From positions 4,479,001-4,543,000 of the forward strand of contig JAVTVX010000027.1 of NCBI GenBank assembly GCA_033439265.1: a stretch of 64,000 nt of DNA, in the 5' to 3' direction. Both the position numbers and the translations under genes were made by a program. The stretch is from Dillenia suffruticosa (taxonomy: Eukaryota > Streptophyta > Magnoliopsida > Dilleniales > Dilleniaceae). Below are positions 23,780 to 36,218 of this stretch, in pieces. Every line of letters starts with the position of its first letter. Positions within the stretch are counted from its first letter, which is position 1. A model generated the notes under the pieces. That model did no database searches, was not told the DNA's origin, and saw only the letters and a program-made list of their open reading frames with translations.

Positions 23780-24856
23780 ATGGAGTGGGTAAAAGGAAGC
23801 GCAATCGGAAGAGGAAGTTTCGGAGTGGTTAATATAGCAAAACCCAAAAGTAATTCCGGAGAATTTCCTTCCTTAATGGCCGTCAAGACCTCGAAGGTTT
23901 CAGACTCTTCTTCTTTACAGAACGAGAAGTTGGTACTTGATCAACTTCAAGACTCTCCTCACGTAATCAAGTGTCTGGGAGACGAAATTGAAGAGCAAAA
24001 CGGAAAAAGGAATTACAATCTGTTCTTGGAATACGCTTCCGGTGGCAGTTTAGCTGACAAGGTTAATGTTTCCGGCGGGTTGCCGGAAAGTGACGTCAGA
24101 AGATACGCGAGGTCAATTTTGAAGGGTCTCTGTTATATTCACGAAAAGGGTTTTGTTCACTGTGACATTAAGTTGCAGAATATCTTGCTCTTTTCTGACG
24201 GGCGAAACGACGTCGTCAAGATTGCCGATTTTGGTTTGGCGACGAGGAAGGGGGAGACAAGTGGGTGTCAGATAAGAGGCACTCCTCTGTACATGTCCCC
24301 AGAGATTCTCTGTGGACGAGAACAGGAAGTAGCGTCGGATATTTGGGCTTTTGGGTGTGCGGTGGCGGAGATGGTCGTCGGACGGCCTCCGTGGAAGTGG
24401 TCGCCGGAGCCTGACTTGTGTTCTCTACTTCTCAAAATTGGGTTGGGTGAAGTATTGCCGGAAATCCCAACTGATTTGTCATCTGACGGTCAGGATTTTT
24501 TGTCGAAGTGTTTTCGTAAAGACCCTGCCAAAAGATGGACGGCTAAGATGCTCTTGACGCATCCATTCGTGGCCGTTGATTTGTTTGATCAAGATGACAT
24601 TGTTTCATCGAAGGGTCAAAATGGAAATGATCGGCCCAGAGTATCCCCGAGAAGTCTTTTTGATTTCCCGGAGTCCGTATCCAACTCAACTGATACGACG
24701 GCGTCTCAATGTACTTTTTCTTTCTCCGAATTCTCGCCGGAATCCGACTTGTCACCGGCGGAAAGACTCCAGCAGTTGGCGGGAGAGGAACCCCCATGGC
24801 CGTTGTCGGGTGGCTGGGAAACTATAAGGTCAGTGGAAGATTGTGGTTCTCAGTAG
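23780..24856 (+). CDS. MAPKKK18: MAPKKK17/18-like mitogen-activated protein kinase kinase kinase
   Basis: This intronless gene encodes 358 residues starting MEWVKGSAIGRGSFGVV, the canonical start of the plant MEKK-subfamily MAPKKK13-21 group. The kinase domain spans about 3-263: glycine loop GRGSFG (10-15), catalytic Lys36 in MAVK, catalytic loop HCDIKLQN (127-134), DFG 150-152, and the activation-segment end GTPLYMSPE (167-175). Cys replaces Arg in the HRD motif (HCD), as is usual in this clade. The C-terminal 95 residues are Ser/Pro-rich and acidic, ending GGWETIRSVEDCGSQ. In Arabidopsis the closest relatives act in an ABA-induced MAPKKK17/18-MKK3-MPK1/2/7/14 cascade. An in-frame upstream extension lacks an ATG, so 23780 is the start. 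MAPKKK17 versus 18 cannot be settled here. Confidence 0.93.
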   Translation: MEWVKGSAIGRGSFGVVNIAKPKSNSGEFPSLMAVKTSKVSDSSSLQNEKLVLDQLQDSPHVIKCLGDEIEEQNGKRNYNLFLEYASGGSLADKVNVSGGLPESDVRRYARSILKGLCYIHEKGFVHCDIKLQNILLFSDGRNDVVKIADFGLATRKGETSGCQIRGTPLYMSPEILCGREQEVASDIWAFGCAVAEMVVGRPPWKWSPEPDLCSLLLKIGLGEVLPEIPTDLSSDGQDFLSKCFRKDPAKRWTAKMLLTHPFVAVDLFDQDDIVSSKGQNGNDRPRVSPRSLFDFPESVSNSTDTTASQCTFSFSEFSPESDLSPAERLQQLAGEEPPWPLSGGWETIRSVEDCGSQ

Positions 24857-24869
24857 ACGGATTGCAGAA

Positions 24870-26600
24870 AAAAAGCCGGAGTCAATGGAGTTTTGGTAGT
24901 TATATTGGACGGTCCTGATCGAATCTGGGGCGTCAAATGTAGGTTCATGATTCTTTGATTTGTAAATGAGGGGGATTAATTTTAGAAACAGAGCGAAAAC
25001 TTATTTTAGGATGAACGCGGTTAGGATTTTTTTTTTTTTTTTTTTTTTGGTTGGGAATATATTTTTGGAAGCTCCATTGTACAGTTGAAAAGCTTAATGC
25101 AATTTGCAGACTCAAAGATGACTTTGTCGGTTGAAAAGAATACAGTTATGCTTGTTTTGAAGGATTGCACCTTCAATTTCTCAAGAGCTTCAAATTCAAA
25201 TTAACTTGTTTTTTTTTTTTTGAATTATCTTATTAAATTAATGGATGCCATCAAATTTGATTTTGTTGATAAAAGAATATGATCATCTTTTTAATCGAAT
25301 GGATACGATGATAAGTTGATTTGAAATTTCTTGCTTTATTTTAAAATCACAAGAATTAAATGATCAGTAATAAGCATGTATTCGTCTCATCTCAACTTAT
25401 TTTAATTTTTTACTTATTTATTTGTTAATTAAAGTAAAATATTTTTATAGAAAATATAGAATTATTTTTAGTATAATTCAATTTTTTTTTTTTTAACAAT
25501 GAAAATCCTTTCTGAACTCAATCGGCTCTGATCTGAAATTCTTTTGGTGAGACATTTGCGGATGAGATGAGTAGAAACAAATGCAAAGGCATATGCCAAT
25601 TGTTGGGCAGATGGGAGTGTGGTAGAAAACATGGGGAAATTTAATGTATGATGTATGTGTGAGTTGTGTTTTAGTGTCTCTCATCTCATATACAACTGTC
25701 TTTCATTTTTCTTAATCAACATGATCATAAATAAATAAATAAAAATAGTGGAATAAATTATGGTTCAATATACAATATATTTCCTTCATTTTTTTTTTCT
25801 CTGCGAACATGATCGCTTCACTACTCACTCATGTCATAAATAGGAAAAGAAAATGCAGGAATTATTTAGAGCTGAAGCAAAATAGAAATGTTCCTTCGTG
25901 TTGTTCTAAATGAACATGATCACTGCTCAGAAAAGGGGACACAAACATAACTTAAAATATTTATATTCCAATTCTTTTGTTTTCGGCATGATAATGAAGA
26001 ATGAAGTATGGTGTACAACATCACAAACCAAACTAGCAATAATAACTTCCAAAACGAAGAGAAAATGGGGTTGATGGTTGAATATTATATGACTGTTCTT
26101 TTCATTTATTTATTTTTTCTTTCGATGAGAATATAATCTATAGAAATAACTCTTCGCATATAGTTATATAAATAAATTAAAATTTTTAATATTACAATTG
26201 AATTCACTCTCTCTCTCTCTCTCTCTCTCTCATCACACCTTCGAAGAGACTGCGGCTAGCCCATAATTATATTTAACGGCGTGTTCAACTCAAACTTGAC
26301 CTCTAAATAGCAGTGGTATATGCTCTTGCGTCTCAAGAAACGAGACAGACTGGTCAAACTCGGCATTTCACGTCCTTTGAATATTAGAGCGGACTTTCAT
26401 TTCAACGCGTGTTCGGCTGATTCATCGTTGGGCAACACCCATTGGCCCATACATCCAACTTTCACCCACAAAAGTTGGGCCTCACTTACAGGCCCATATC
26501 TCCTGAGGATAAATTTTTTCATCAGTCTTCCATTTGTAGCCTTTGTGGGGGGATCAAGCCGTCGTCTCCTAGTATTTATTTACCTAGTTATCTTAATTTT
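24870..26600. other. Downstream flank of MAPKKK gene and intergenic DNA
   Basis: The 3' region of the kinase gene is T-rich, with T-runs at 25027..25050 and 25210..25221. The rest is AT-rich without recognisable genes. A (CT)n tract lies at 26204..26231. Confidence 0.5.
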
Positions 26601-26613
26601 TATGGTATAACAG

Positions 26614-27080
26614 TGCCGGTTAAACAGTGTTAGCAACTGCCCACCAACTGAGGAAAACATTCAAGAGGGGAAGAGTTTGGTATGTATTGTATTGCATTGC
26701 TTACCTTTTACTTGTTTTAATTTGCTAAAATAATTAGTGAATATATTGAAAAATTTTGTTCAGGTTGTTGTGGAATACAATTCTCTAGGATGGAATCGTA
26801 CCGATGTCTTCACGATTCAGGCTGGTGATGCGAACTTCTCATGTCAATCTGCATTTTGCCAGGTTGCTACCACATACTGTTGCCTCTGGAACCTCTAAAT
26901 CCACTATACTTCTAAACTAATCAGTTGGTGATGCGAACTTGTCATGTCAATCAGCATTTCTTTAGGCTGTTTAGTTGCAGAAAAGTCAGCAACTGAATGT
27001 TGCATTTTGCTAGGTTGACCTATCAATGCAACAAAGTTACCTTTGGTATGCCTCTAGTGCAGGTGATTTAGATCCCCAGG
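26614..27080 (+). pseudogene. Relic of a GH38 alpha-mannosidase gene
   Basis: Three exon-like pieces match plant vacuolar/lysosomal alpha-mannosidase in order. (a) 26614..26679 reads CRLNSVSNCPPTEENIQEGK then SL, followed by a GT donor. (b) From 26764, after a CAG acceptor, it reads VVVEYNSLGWNRTDVFTIQ, matching the conserved YNSLGW.RTDV block. (c) 27015..27080, after a TAG acceptor, reads VDLSMQQSYLWYASS then AGDLDPQ, matching the QSYLWYASS.GD..DPQ block that lies much further along the real protein. The sequence between blocks (b) and (c) is missing and the rest of the >1000-residue enzyme is not present, so this is a decayed or rearranged fragment. The family hydrolyses alpha-mannosides of N-glycans. 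Confidence 0.68.
26819..26965 (+). repeat. Local echo duplication inside the alpha-mannosidase relic
   Basis: A segment from about 26819 (GGTGATGCGAACTTCTCATG, then TCAATCTGCATTTTGCCAGG) recurs from about 26926 (GGTGATGCGAACTTGTCATG, then TCAATCAGCATTTCTTTAGG). A third partial echo, GCATTTTGCTAGGTTG, is at 27003..27018. Confidence 0.7.
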
Positions 27081-29756
27081 TACTTGATCTAGTCTTAGAT
27101 TATGATTTATAGCTATATTCAAGCTGATGTGCTAAGTGCTGGCATTTTGTATACAATGTTTGGCCTCATATGAAATGAATGGACTGGTATTTAGTTGTTG
27201 ATGTGCAGCATCACATGAGTAAAAAATAATTTGCATTGCCTCTGTTGGGTGTAAATTGTATCTCATCTTGAGGTACAATAATGTGAATGCCAATTCCATC
27301 TGGCCTAACATGGCAAGCAAGGCCCCAAAAAAAAAGGGATTAAGGGTATTGCAGTCACTGTGTTCTAATTCTGCGAGCCCATTTGTGCTTCCTAGATCAA
27401 GTTTCCACCTAGTATGTAAGAACAGTGCCTGGATCATGGTTTGCCATAGTACTGTGTATAAATATGTGGATGGGGATTTGAAGCTAATGCTTCAAAGGTT
27501 TTCTACCGCTTGATAAGCTTTCTCCTTATCTATTGGTGTGCCCGTTTAGAAACGGATATGTTGGACTAACTGTGGATCTTAAATGATTCGAGAGGTGTGG
27601 GTGAAGCCCTTGATGAGACTATTTGTACTTATTCAACATGTGAAGGACTCGGTGTGATATTTTATTGCATTATTCTTGCTTTTGTTCCTTGCTAATTAGT
27701 CTTTTCTTTTACCATATTTTTTTCTTACGGAAGTTGTAGTGCATCCACATTATTTTTGCAACCTGAATTGTCCCGTCTTGACTACATTTTGTGGTTTGAT
27801 ACCCTTTATCATGTACCTGGAAGAAAAGATATCTTTATCCCATGTATATAATAAGTCTTCCTTTTCATTTTTTGTCTTGGTTTATATCCAAAACCAGGGA
27901 TTCCTTTGCATTTGCTTTTGTTAAAATGGCACCATAAACTAAGAAAAGAATGCATAGAAAAGCATTTATTTCAAACAATAAATTCAGATAATTAGTGAAG
28001 CACGCTTCACATTATCATGGAGTTAACTCTTCCTCAATGTCATTGTCTCATTTATTATCGAGGTTTGAGGAAATTAATACGTCATCATCAACCAAGTAGG
28101 GGCCTGGGATGGCGGCGAAAAACAGGGCAAGAAGTTTACTCACCACTTCTTTTGGCTTCCATATGAGTTGATAGATGGGAGTCACCTTATCTATTTGAGT
28201 TAATCTTGCAGAACTCGGGATTTGGAAAGCTTCTCTTTCAACAAGGGCAGCTACTTTGGAGGCAAACCATAATCTACCTATGAATGTTGCATTAATTACA
28301 CTTCAGGTGAACACAAAAAGATTTTGTATGTTAAATTGGGCACTTGACTCTCACACTCTTCACCAAATGTAATATAGCACCCGTTGTGCTTGTTTCAAAG
28401 AGATTATGATTGTTCGCCTTTTTTTAAATTGAGGGAAAAAACTAAATTACCCAACTTCAACAAGCTCATCTTTTGGCAACTTTGAGAATTCTTTCGCAAC
28501 TAATATAGTGTTTTTATTAGTTATCCTTGCTTGTTCTGGAAAACAAAATGAAAATATGGCTATTATTTAACAACAGAAGTAGATTGGTAACCTACTCTGC
28601 ATCTATGCACGTGCGGCTTAGACATAAAATGCAGAGACTGCTGTGCCGTCATACAAAAAAATCTGATCTAATTTTCTGCTCTTTCATTACTGTTACAATG
28701 TTAGGCTAATAAGGATGCGTAGTACTCGACGTTAGCTAAAGTTGAACTAAAGAAGATGGTTGCCCTCCCTCACCCCACACCCCCTCCCCAAAAAAAAACA
28801 CTAAAATAACAAGCATGCACACAGGATACCTGAAAATGCACCTTGTCTGGACTATCAGTGGGCACTGCTTGGCTGGTTTCTAGGATTCAAATGGTCAAAA
28901 ATGAAAAATGAGAACCATCTGTATTGCAAGTAGTTCATTTGACAATCCTTCATAGCTAACGTGCAGCTTCTTGTGGTAGGGCAAAACGAGTTTGATATGA
29001 TTTCCCATTAAGGTGGTTATCTCAAAAGCAATCGTATATCTTGCGAACAATCTGAATTGAGACAGAGAACTGAGAGGGAAGAACAGAACATTAATTCTTG
29101 AAGTGACTGTTGTCCCTTATCTTATCTCCGTTTATAGTTATTCAATAGTTGTGATAAATAGTTATGTTTTATCAAGGGATGCAATATTGGATATATTAGC
29201 TTTGATTGTGTCCGAATTCTATTAGAACTGGTATTGATTCATTCAATTGCATCCTAATTCAAATAGAAAACATACATTTTCCAACTCCAAAATGTTTGTG
29301 GGAACAGTTCTCATCCAAGGGGGATTATCAAGTGTTGTAGGGTGCACACCACTGTGGTGATCACCTATCAATGCCCCCCAACATTTGTTTTTGGCTTGTC
29401 TTGCCAATGATGAGACCTTGCTAGCGGCATCAGAGGTTGCTGAAAGTGGATAATTGAACATCTTGTGCTGATTTTTGGGATTCACCTGGTAAGAAAAAGA
29501 AAGATGAGAACAATCAATTTTACTATTAGGTTGTTTGACATAGTGATGTTAGATACCACTAAAAGATAACAGAATGGCAAATCAAGACATGTTAGGATGA
29601 GAAAGGTTGTCATGGATAGTTGAAGGGAACATTGGCTGGGAATCTATCCTGGTTAAGAGTGGCCTTGTCAATAATATTACTTTCATTGTGAAGCTTGCTT
29701 CCGTGGCAATCTGTACTTTCTTTTGGAAATTTTAGTTTTGCTGGACTTTGTAATTG

Positions 29757-29984
29757 CTCATGGTCAAAATTTTATAGGGCAGCTAAATCAGATTGTTGTG
29801 GTCTGATATTTTTATGTGAAGATGTTCATTCAGCCAAAAGAGAGGTTAAAAGTATTTCTGCCCCATCATACTCATGGTCAAAATTTTATAGGGCAGCTAA
29901 ATCAGATTGTTGTGGTCTGATATTTTTATGTGAAGATGTTCATTCAGCCAAAAGAGAGGTTAAAAGTATTTCTGCCCCATCATA
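29757..29984 (+). repeat. Exact 114-bp tandem duplication within an open frame
   Basis: Copies at 29757..29870 and 29871..29984 appear identical base for base. The period is 114 bp (38 codons), so the surrounding plus-strand frame (29695..30033) stays open and would encode a 38-residue repeat beginning SWSKFYRAAKSDCCG. No family was recognised, and the frame is short and lacks clear coding context. Confidence 0.95.
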
Positions 29985-31857
29985 CTCATGGAAGACACAT
30001 TATACAGAGCAGTTACATGAATTTTCATTTTGAGCCTTACCTGGCATCATTGCCATTGTGTGTCATCAGTCATCATTATCAAATGAGCTTATTTTGTCGA
30101 GAATCTAAAACTATGAGATAAGCTGATGTTTTAATGAAAAAATGCTACCAGCCTTCAAAGTCGTAGATGGGTGCATTGGTAGGTCATTCTAGCGGACCTG
30201 CGCATGGTATATGTAATTTTCTTATAAATATTTTGGATTCAAAAATCTATGTACCACATATTTATGTAGATCAATACATGGTATTAAATCCCTTAATCAA
30301 GTCTTGATTTTGAAACTTGAGTGTAAAAAACTATATTAGGAAAACCGTCCCCTAAATAGAGTTTTCACGGATAATCAAATCGAATTAGTTAGAATATGAC
30401 TAAAATATAAGTAGTAGGTAAAAATAAAATAATAAAAAACAAACAAACACACAGATAGCCCATTCTCATAGATCAGAACGTGGTATATCACCATTGGTCC
30501 ATATGATAACAACTTTAGTATTGCCATTGGTCCATGCGAAGTAAATAAACGATGATGAACATCACATCTTCTTCATATTTCAACGTTGTTGTTTAGATAT
30601 TGCTTTCAACATAAGGTGTGGGGCATATTCCTTCCCTATTTTGTTCTTGTCAAATGAAACCTAAACACCTAGAAACTCATTAAAAAAGAAAAAGGAAAAA
30701 GGAAAAACAATGATACCATATATTTCAACGTATCGTAAATTAATACATAATTATAAATATGCATGAACATTAAGAAGAATTTGATGAAAAGAAAAAGGCA
30801 AAAAGTAAGAGAGAAAATAAAGAACTTCAAAAGGGTAGATTTAGGGAAAGAAAAAAATGAAGTAGAGGAACTAAGGGCGATCAAAGAGCAATTTTTGGAT
30901 TTTTTTTTTTTTTTTTTTTTTTTTTACCTAAGATAACATAGGTATGAAATTGTGTTAAACCATATCTTTTGTCCTTTTTCTATTTTTAAATTCCATAAGT
31001 AAAGTAATTATCTTTATATATTAAAAAACAAAAAAAAAGTTATGAGGGTCAAATCTTCCCTGTGCACAAGATGTGAACCATTTTATATTACCTTGTGTTT
31101 ACACTGCTATGTCAAGAGGCCGCTGGTCAGGGCAAGAGTGGGGCCAATTATTGCGCCTTGAAATTAAAAAAATAAATAAATAAATAAAGGATAATATATA
31201 ATTTCAAAAAAATTATAGGTAATTTTAAATGTAGTTAAAGATCTTAAAAATACCATTAGGAGCTTTAAAATATTATTTATTCTTTTAAAAATTATAACAT
31301 ATTCTTTCTTATGTATTGTATTTTTTATCATTTAAAGATAAACTAATTGTTGTGGCTCATGCCGTATTTGTCCGGTAATTGATAATTATTTTTTTTATAA
31401 TTAATTGATATTTAAATTTATACTCATTAATATGGTTTGAATATTATTGTATTCAATTTAGGAAGAATTCTTTCAACGTAATTTTTTCTATTCTTAAATT
31501 TTAAATTTTAAATTTGATTTTACTTAATTCTTTATTTATTATTTTAATTTTTTATTTAAAAATTTGTTATATACAAAAAAATTGTTGTATACGTAGAGAG
31601 TAAATTGGGTAAGTCGGTGTCAAACTATTGAAATGACAACTTGCCAACGCACCACGTGTTGGTTGCCCCTTTTTCCTTCTTTTAGGCTAAGCTCATGTCA
31701 AAGTGTCCGATTGTCTGAATTTTTTTTTTCCACTTCTCTTCTCGGAGAAAATCTGTCGAATAAGATTTTTTTAAAATTCTTTAAAAAAAATATAATTTTT
31801 AAAAATTCTTTAAAAAAATATATTTTTTTATAAAAAAATTTTTAAAAAGTAACTTTT

Positions 31858-31889
31858 AAGTAAAAACTCCTCAGAAAGAGTTTTTACTT
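31858..31889. other. 12-bp perfect inverted repeat (hairpin)
   Basis: AAGTAAAAACTC (31858..31869) pairs with GAGTTTTTACTT (31878..31889) across an 8-base loop. It lies inside a T/A-rich block (31750..32190) that may be a degraded inverted-repeat element, but I could not define ends or a target duplication. Confidence 0.5.
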
Positions 31890-34010
31890 CTTCTTTTTTC
31901 AAATGCTCCAACTTTTTTAAAAATTTATTTTTTTTTTCATTTATATATTCACATAATTATTTTTATTTTATTAATATTCTCATTTAAATGATACAAAATT
32001 TTAAATAATACCCATTAATTTTTAACTTTTAAATTTACTTCAAAAATAAAAAAATAAAAAAAAATTAATTACTTTATTTCAAAAGTAAAACAATCAAATA
32101 ACTTTTAACTTTTTTTTAAAAGTAATTAATTTTTACTTCTCTTAAAAGGAGAAGATAAGCAAAAAAAAACCCTGTCAAACAGGCACAAAATATTACATCT
32201 TAAAGCTTCTTTGACCTAACTAAATTTTTAAGCTTTAAAATTTTAGTAATTGTTTGATAAAATAACTTATATAAATTTTAATACTTAATAAAGTTATAAT
32301 AAAAAGCAATTAATATTAAAGTTTTATAAATAAATAGTTTCTAAATAATTCTAAATATCCATAAATTAAAAATAAATATTTTAAATTCATAAATATTTAA
32401 AGTTCATATATTTTTAAGAGACAATTTTGTAAATAGTTAAATTAAATATTTACTTGACAAAATATTTTTTGGATTTATTTAGATAATTTTTTATATATCA
32501 TAAATACTTAAATTTTTGTGGGTTTATATATATGATAAAATTATAATATTTGAAATAATTAGTGACAATTTTGTTGAGCCATATTTTCATTAAAAAAGTC
32601 ACAAACCAAAGCTCTTCTAAGGGTTTCCTTTTTTTCCCCTAATTTTTCATTAAAACCCAATTTTTTAAATAATTTTTAAAAATGATTTTAAGTTGAAAAA
32701 AATAGGACAAACATATGGTTAGAAGAGTGTCATGTCTCATGTAACCAAAAAAAAAAAAGAGTGTCATGTCTAACTCATTGGTCATGGGACTTAATTTGAT
32801 CTTAATAAAATGAGCCCCCAACCCCCCAAAAAATTAATTTTCTCCATATTAATTCGATCACAATGTTACTAACCACCTCAAAATTTCAACATGATCCATC
32901 GGATAATTAGAATAATGGTGTTAGATTTTTTAATTAAAAGTCGAATTCGAATTTTAGAATAAAAAAAAATTATATTAAGAGATTTTCTCTTATAAAGGGT
33001 TCGATAGTAATTTAAGTCAAATTAATTAAAATATAATTTTTTAAGTAAAAAAGAATTCTGGGCATGAAAAAATCTGCAAACCAGACTTTTCAACCCACCG
33101 ACTAAAGTTCAAGTTATGGACCACAATTTTGTGGTATTTAAGTTTCGCCTTTTAATAACTCTAATGAGCTGTAGCTGTAAGTGTGAACATTTGTTTTCGT
33201 GTTTCTTTCTTTCAAAATCTTTAATTACTGAAATGGCGCACCCAAGTCAAACATGGAGCTAAGTCAATAATATCTACTTGTTCAAATATTAATTGAATTA
33301 TGGTATAATGTGAATATTAAAAGAAATTTTAATTTTTTTATTTTAAAAGTTAGCTATTGAAATATATAATTTTCGTGTTTACATACTACATCCAAAGCAA
33401 GTCGATGTGATACTTTAATATTTTTATGATTAATAAAACCGATGTAATAGATTTGAACTATTTCAGGTAAAAAATTAGATTTTGAAATGGTTTTAATATC
33501 ATATTTTAAAAATTAAATTAATTATTATGAAATTTTAATTGTGAGAATGTATAAAATAATTATAATAAAACACAATTAATTAAATGTATAAATTAATAAT
33601 TTTTTGTTATATAGGGATTATGATAATTTTAAAAATATATATATTTATAAAAATTTAAATATGAAATTTTTACGAGAGCAATAAATTTGATAAAATTATG
33701 TAACATTTTACAATTTATGGGTGCTAAGTGTTATTGTGGTAAGGTTGGGGAAGGGCATTCTTGAATATTCGTGTATCGGTGATAATCAATGAACCCAAAG
33801 CCAATCAATCAAAAGAATAATTAAAACCACCGTCTTGAATTGATTTTCCATTCATTGCTTGTGTGCTAGTCAACTCTCCCCTTCATGCAAAGCAAGCTGT
33901 CTCCACCCTTTTCCTTTCAATAAATTATTCTATTAAACAAATCCACCAAAATTTAATAACACAAAATTATACAAATCTCTCTCTCTCTCTCTCTCATAAA
34001 CTGTGTGAAA

Positions 34011-35754
34011 TTACTGATAAGTACAATTCTTCAAAGGAATAGCCACATTCATCTTCTTAGGGTCTAAAACGACATCACACTCAACCATTTTATTAAACCT
34101 AGGCTTGACGAGTTTTCCCAAAACATAAGCTCTTGATCTCACCATGAAGTTCAGTGTCAATGGCACGGGTGCAGTCATTACTCCACCAACACTGCTCAAG
34201 CTTGATCCCCCTCCATACAATGGAATATTATTCCCAATCAACGATACAGTGATCGATCTCTGACTTTTCCTCCTTTGATAAAAATTGTTAATCTACAAAA
34301 CCCAAAATTTTAATTTCAATTAAAATTAGGAATTGCAGATTTAATGAAAAAAAATTTATAACCCTGAAGAAAATTTGAGATTTCGACTCTTCTTTCCTCC
34401 ATAAAAATTGTCAATACATAAAACCCACATGGGAAATTGTTAAAAAATAAACTGCAAAATTCAATGTGAATGGAGTAGGAAAAGTAAAATAACAATAACA
34501 ATAATAATAAATTAGGTGCATATTTGAGACGAATAAGAGTAGAAATTATGAATAAAACCCAGAAATTGATTTGCAATTAAAACTAGAAATAATGAAATTC
34601 GATGTGAGAACAATGAAATGAGTGAGAAATTTGAGACGAGGGAGTTGAAATTTACGGTTCCAGAGCCAACAACAAGCTGGGAAAAGCAGAGATCCACAGG
34701 TGTTGATGTGACGTGGACACCAAAAAATGTGCCAGTGTTACGATATATGAGCTTCGCCGATGCATTTGCAGAAACCATGTCTGTAGCTACTCCTGTGGAA
34801 TCTGTTCCCGCTTGGATAGAGAATTGATCAAATGTGATGCTCTGCAAAATTCCCATTTCAAAAACGATCTTATGTTATGCTATCAATAAACATTAATATA
34901 ATATGAAAATTCTAGCAATACCCATTTTCTAAAAGTTGTCTTTTTTTTTTTTTTAAATCTCAGATGAGAAAAGGAATAAAATAATAAAATCAAATCAAAC
35001 TCTGTGCAGCTCAATTCAGAAATTGATCAAAAGTAATGTGATGCTCTACTAAATCCGGACAATACCCATTTCATGAAATTGCAACCGTTATCATCTAAAT
35101 AAACTAATTAATGAAATATAATATAATATTTGCCTCTCCTAATCTAAATTTTGATTGAATGTGATACTATGAAAAATTAAAACAATACCCCATTTGATAA
35201 AAATGCATCATTTATCATTTCGAATAAAAAAAATCCCAATGATGAGAGAGAAAGAGAGAGAGATTTACCTTCATAGTGATCTCAGGCTTCTGATTCCGGC
35301 TGGCACCCCACAAAACCAAAGCGAAAAAGGAAAACAAGATAAAAAACCCAACAATAAAAGCCAGAACATAACACCTCCTAGGAATTCCTCTGTTCTCATC
35401 ATCATCATCAAGCAAACCCTCTTCTTCAATTGCAGTAAACTCTGTTTTGCTTAAATACTTATCCCTGTTATGTCTTCCATTGCTCTCAATCTTCCTAGAA
35501 CCCCCAGGTTTCAGAGACCCTGAAAAGCGCGTGGAAGAAGAGTGACGGCCCAAAGAGGACTGAGAATGGTGTGGAGAGCCTGTGGGACTCAAAACAGGGG
35601 TTGAGTGGAAAGAAGTTGTTGCTGTGATTGTGGTTTTTTCGCCATCGTGGGAGTCACGTGAGGGGCTCTGGACATAGTAGACTGGTCTCCTTGGAGATCT
35701 AGTTGGGGACGAAAGCGCTATGCTTGTAACTTCTGAATCTGTCTTGGCGTGCAT
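34011..35754 (-). CDS. LEA-2/NDR1-HIN1-like (late embryogenesis abundant hydroxyproline-rich) membrane protein
   Basis: Three coding exons on the minus strand, 35754..35269, 34841..34656 and 34292..34011, join in phase 0 with GT-AG introns to give 317 residues. Residues 24-35 read PVYYVQSPSRDS, the conserved signature of the plant subfamily that includes At1g45688-type proteins. A Ser/Pro/Thr-rich cytosolic region follows, then a basic and acidic patch (KTEFTAIEEEGLLDDDDENR) and one transmembrane helix (about 128-150). The remaining LEA-2 domain faces the other side: SITFDQFSIQAGTDSTGVAT, then NASAKLIYRNTGTFFGVHV, and FYQRRKSQRSITVSLIGN. The start at 35754 was chosen because MHAKTDSEV is the family start; an in-frame upstream ATG (35775) exists. 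The biochemical role of this subfamily is poorly known; membrane or cell-wall association is likely. Confidence 0.9.
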
Positions 35755-35890
35755 TGTTAGAGAGAGAGAGGACAATGTTTTGATGGAGCGACGGTCTCGA
35801 TTTGATTTTTTGTTGGGCTGAAGGAAGTGAGATCTATGACAAAACCATATTGTGGAGGACTGGTTTTTTATTCATATTTTTGGTGTACGT

Positions 35891-35891
<1 letters not shown>

Positions 35892-35926
<35 letters not shown>
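35892..35926. repeat. (GA)n microsatellite upstream of LEA-2 gene
   Basis: About 17 GA units lie 140 bp upstream of the LEA-2 ATG (pyrimidine-rich on the coding strand), likely promoter or leader sequence. Confidence 0.95.
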
Positions 35927-35929
<3 letters not shown>

Positions 35930-35949
35930 TTGAGGGGGATACGATGTTA

Positions 35950-36179
35950 TCGATCTCTTTTAATAGAGTGTTTAAATATTTTATTTTAATATTGAATTTG
36001 AATCATGAAAACGTTAAAATAAAAATTTTAAAAATTAAATTTTAAATAAATTTTATAATATTTAAATTAAATTAATTAAATAAATTTCAGATATCAAAAC
36101 AATAAAAAAAAAAAACAAAAGATAAGTTGTTCATCACCGCCGGCTTTTGAGCTCAATCAAATAGTCCAGCACGCTATTT

Positions 36180-36218
<39 letters not shown>

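Larger units (their letters stand above)
27100..33950. other. Intergenic DNA between mannosidase relic and LEA-2 gene
   Basis: No supported intact gene. It contains the 114-bp tandem duplication (29757..29984), a diverged duplicated segment pair (28875..28942 and 29469..29540), a 27-base T-run at 30900..30926, degenerate SINE-like blocks near 30286..30420 and 32890..33055, and a hairpin at 31858..31889. Short frames at 27132..27513 and 29243..29485 show no recognisable family. Confidence 0.5.

Noticed and set aside
24543..24918. Three overlapping frames at the kinase 3' end
   Set aside because: They are shadows of the MAPKKK coding sequence in other frames or on the opposite strand.
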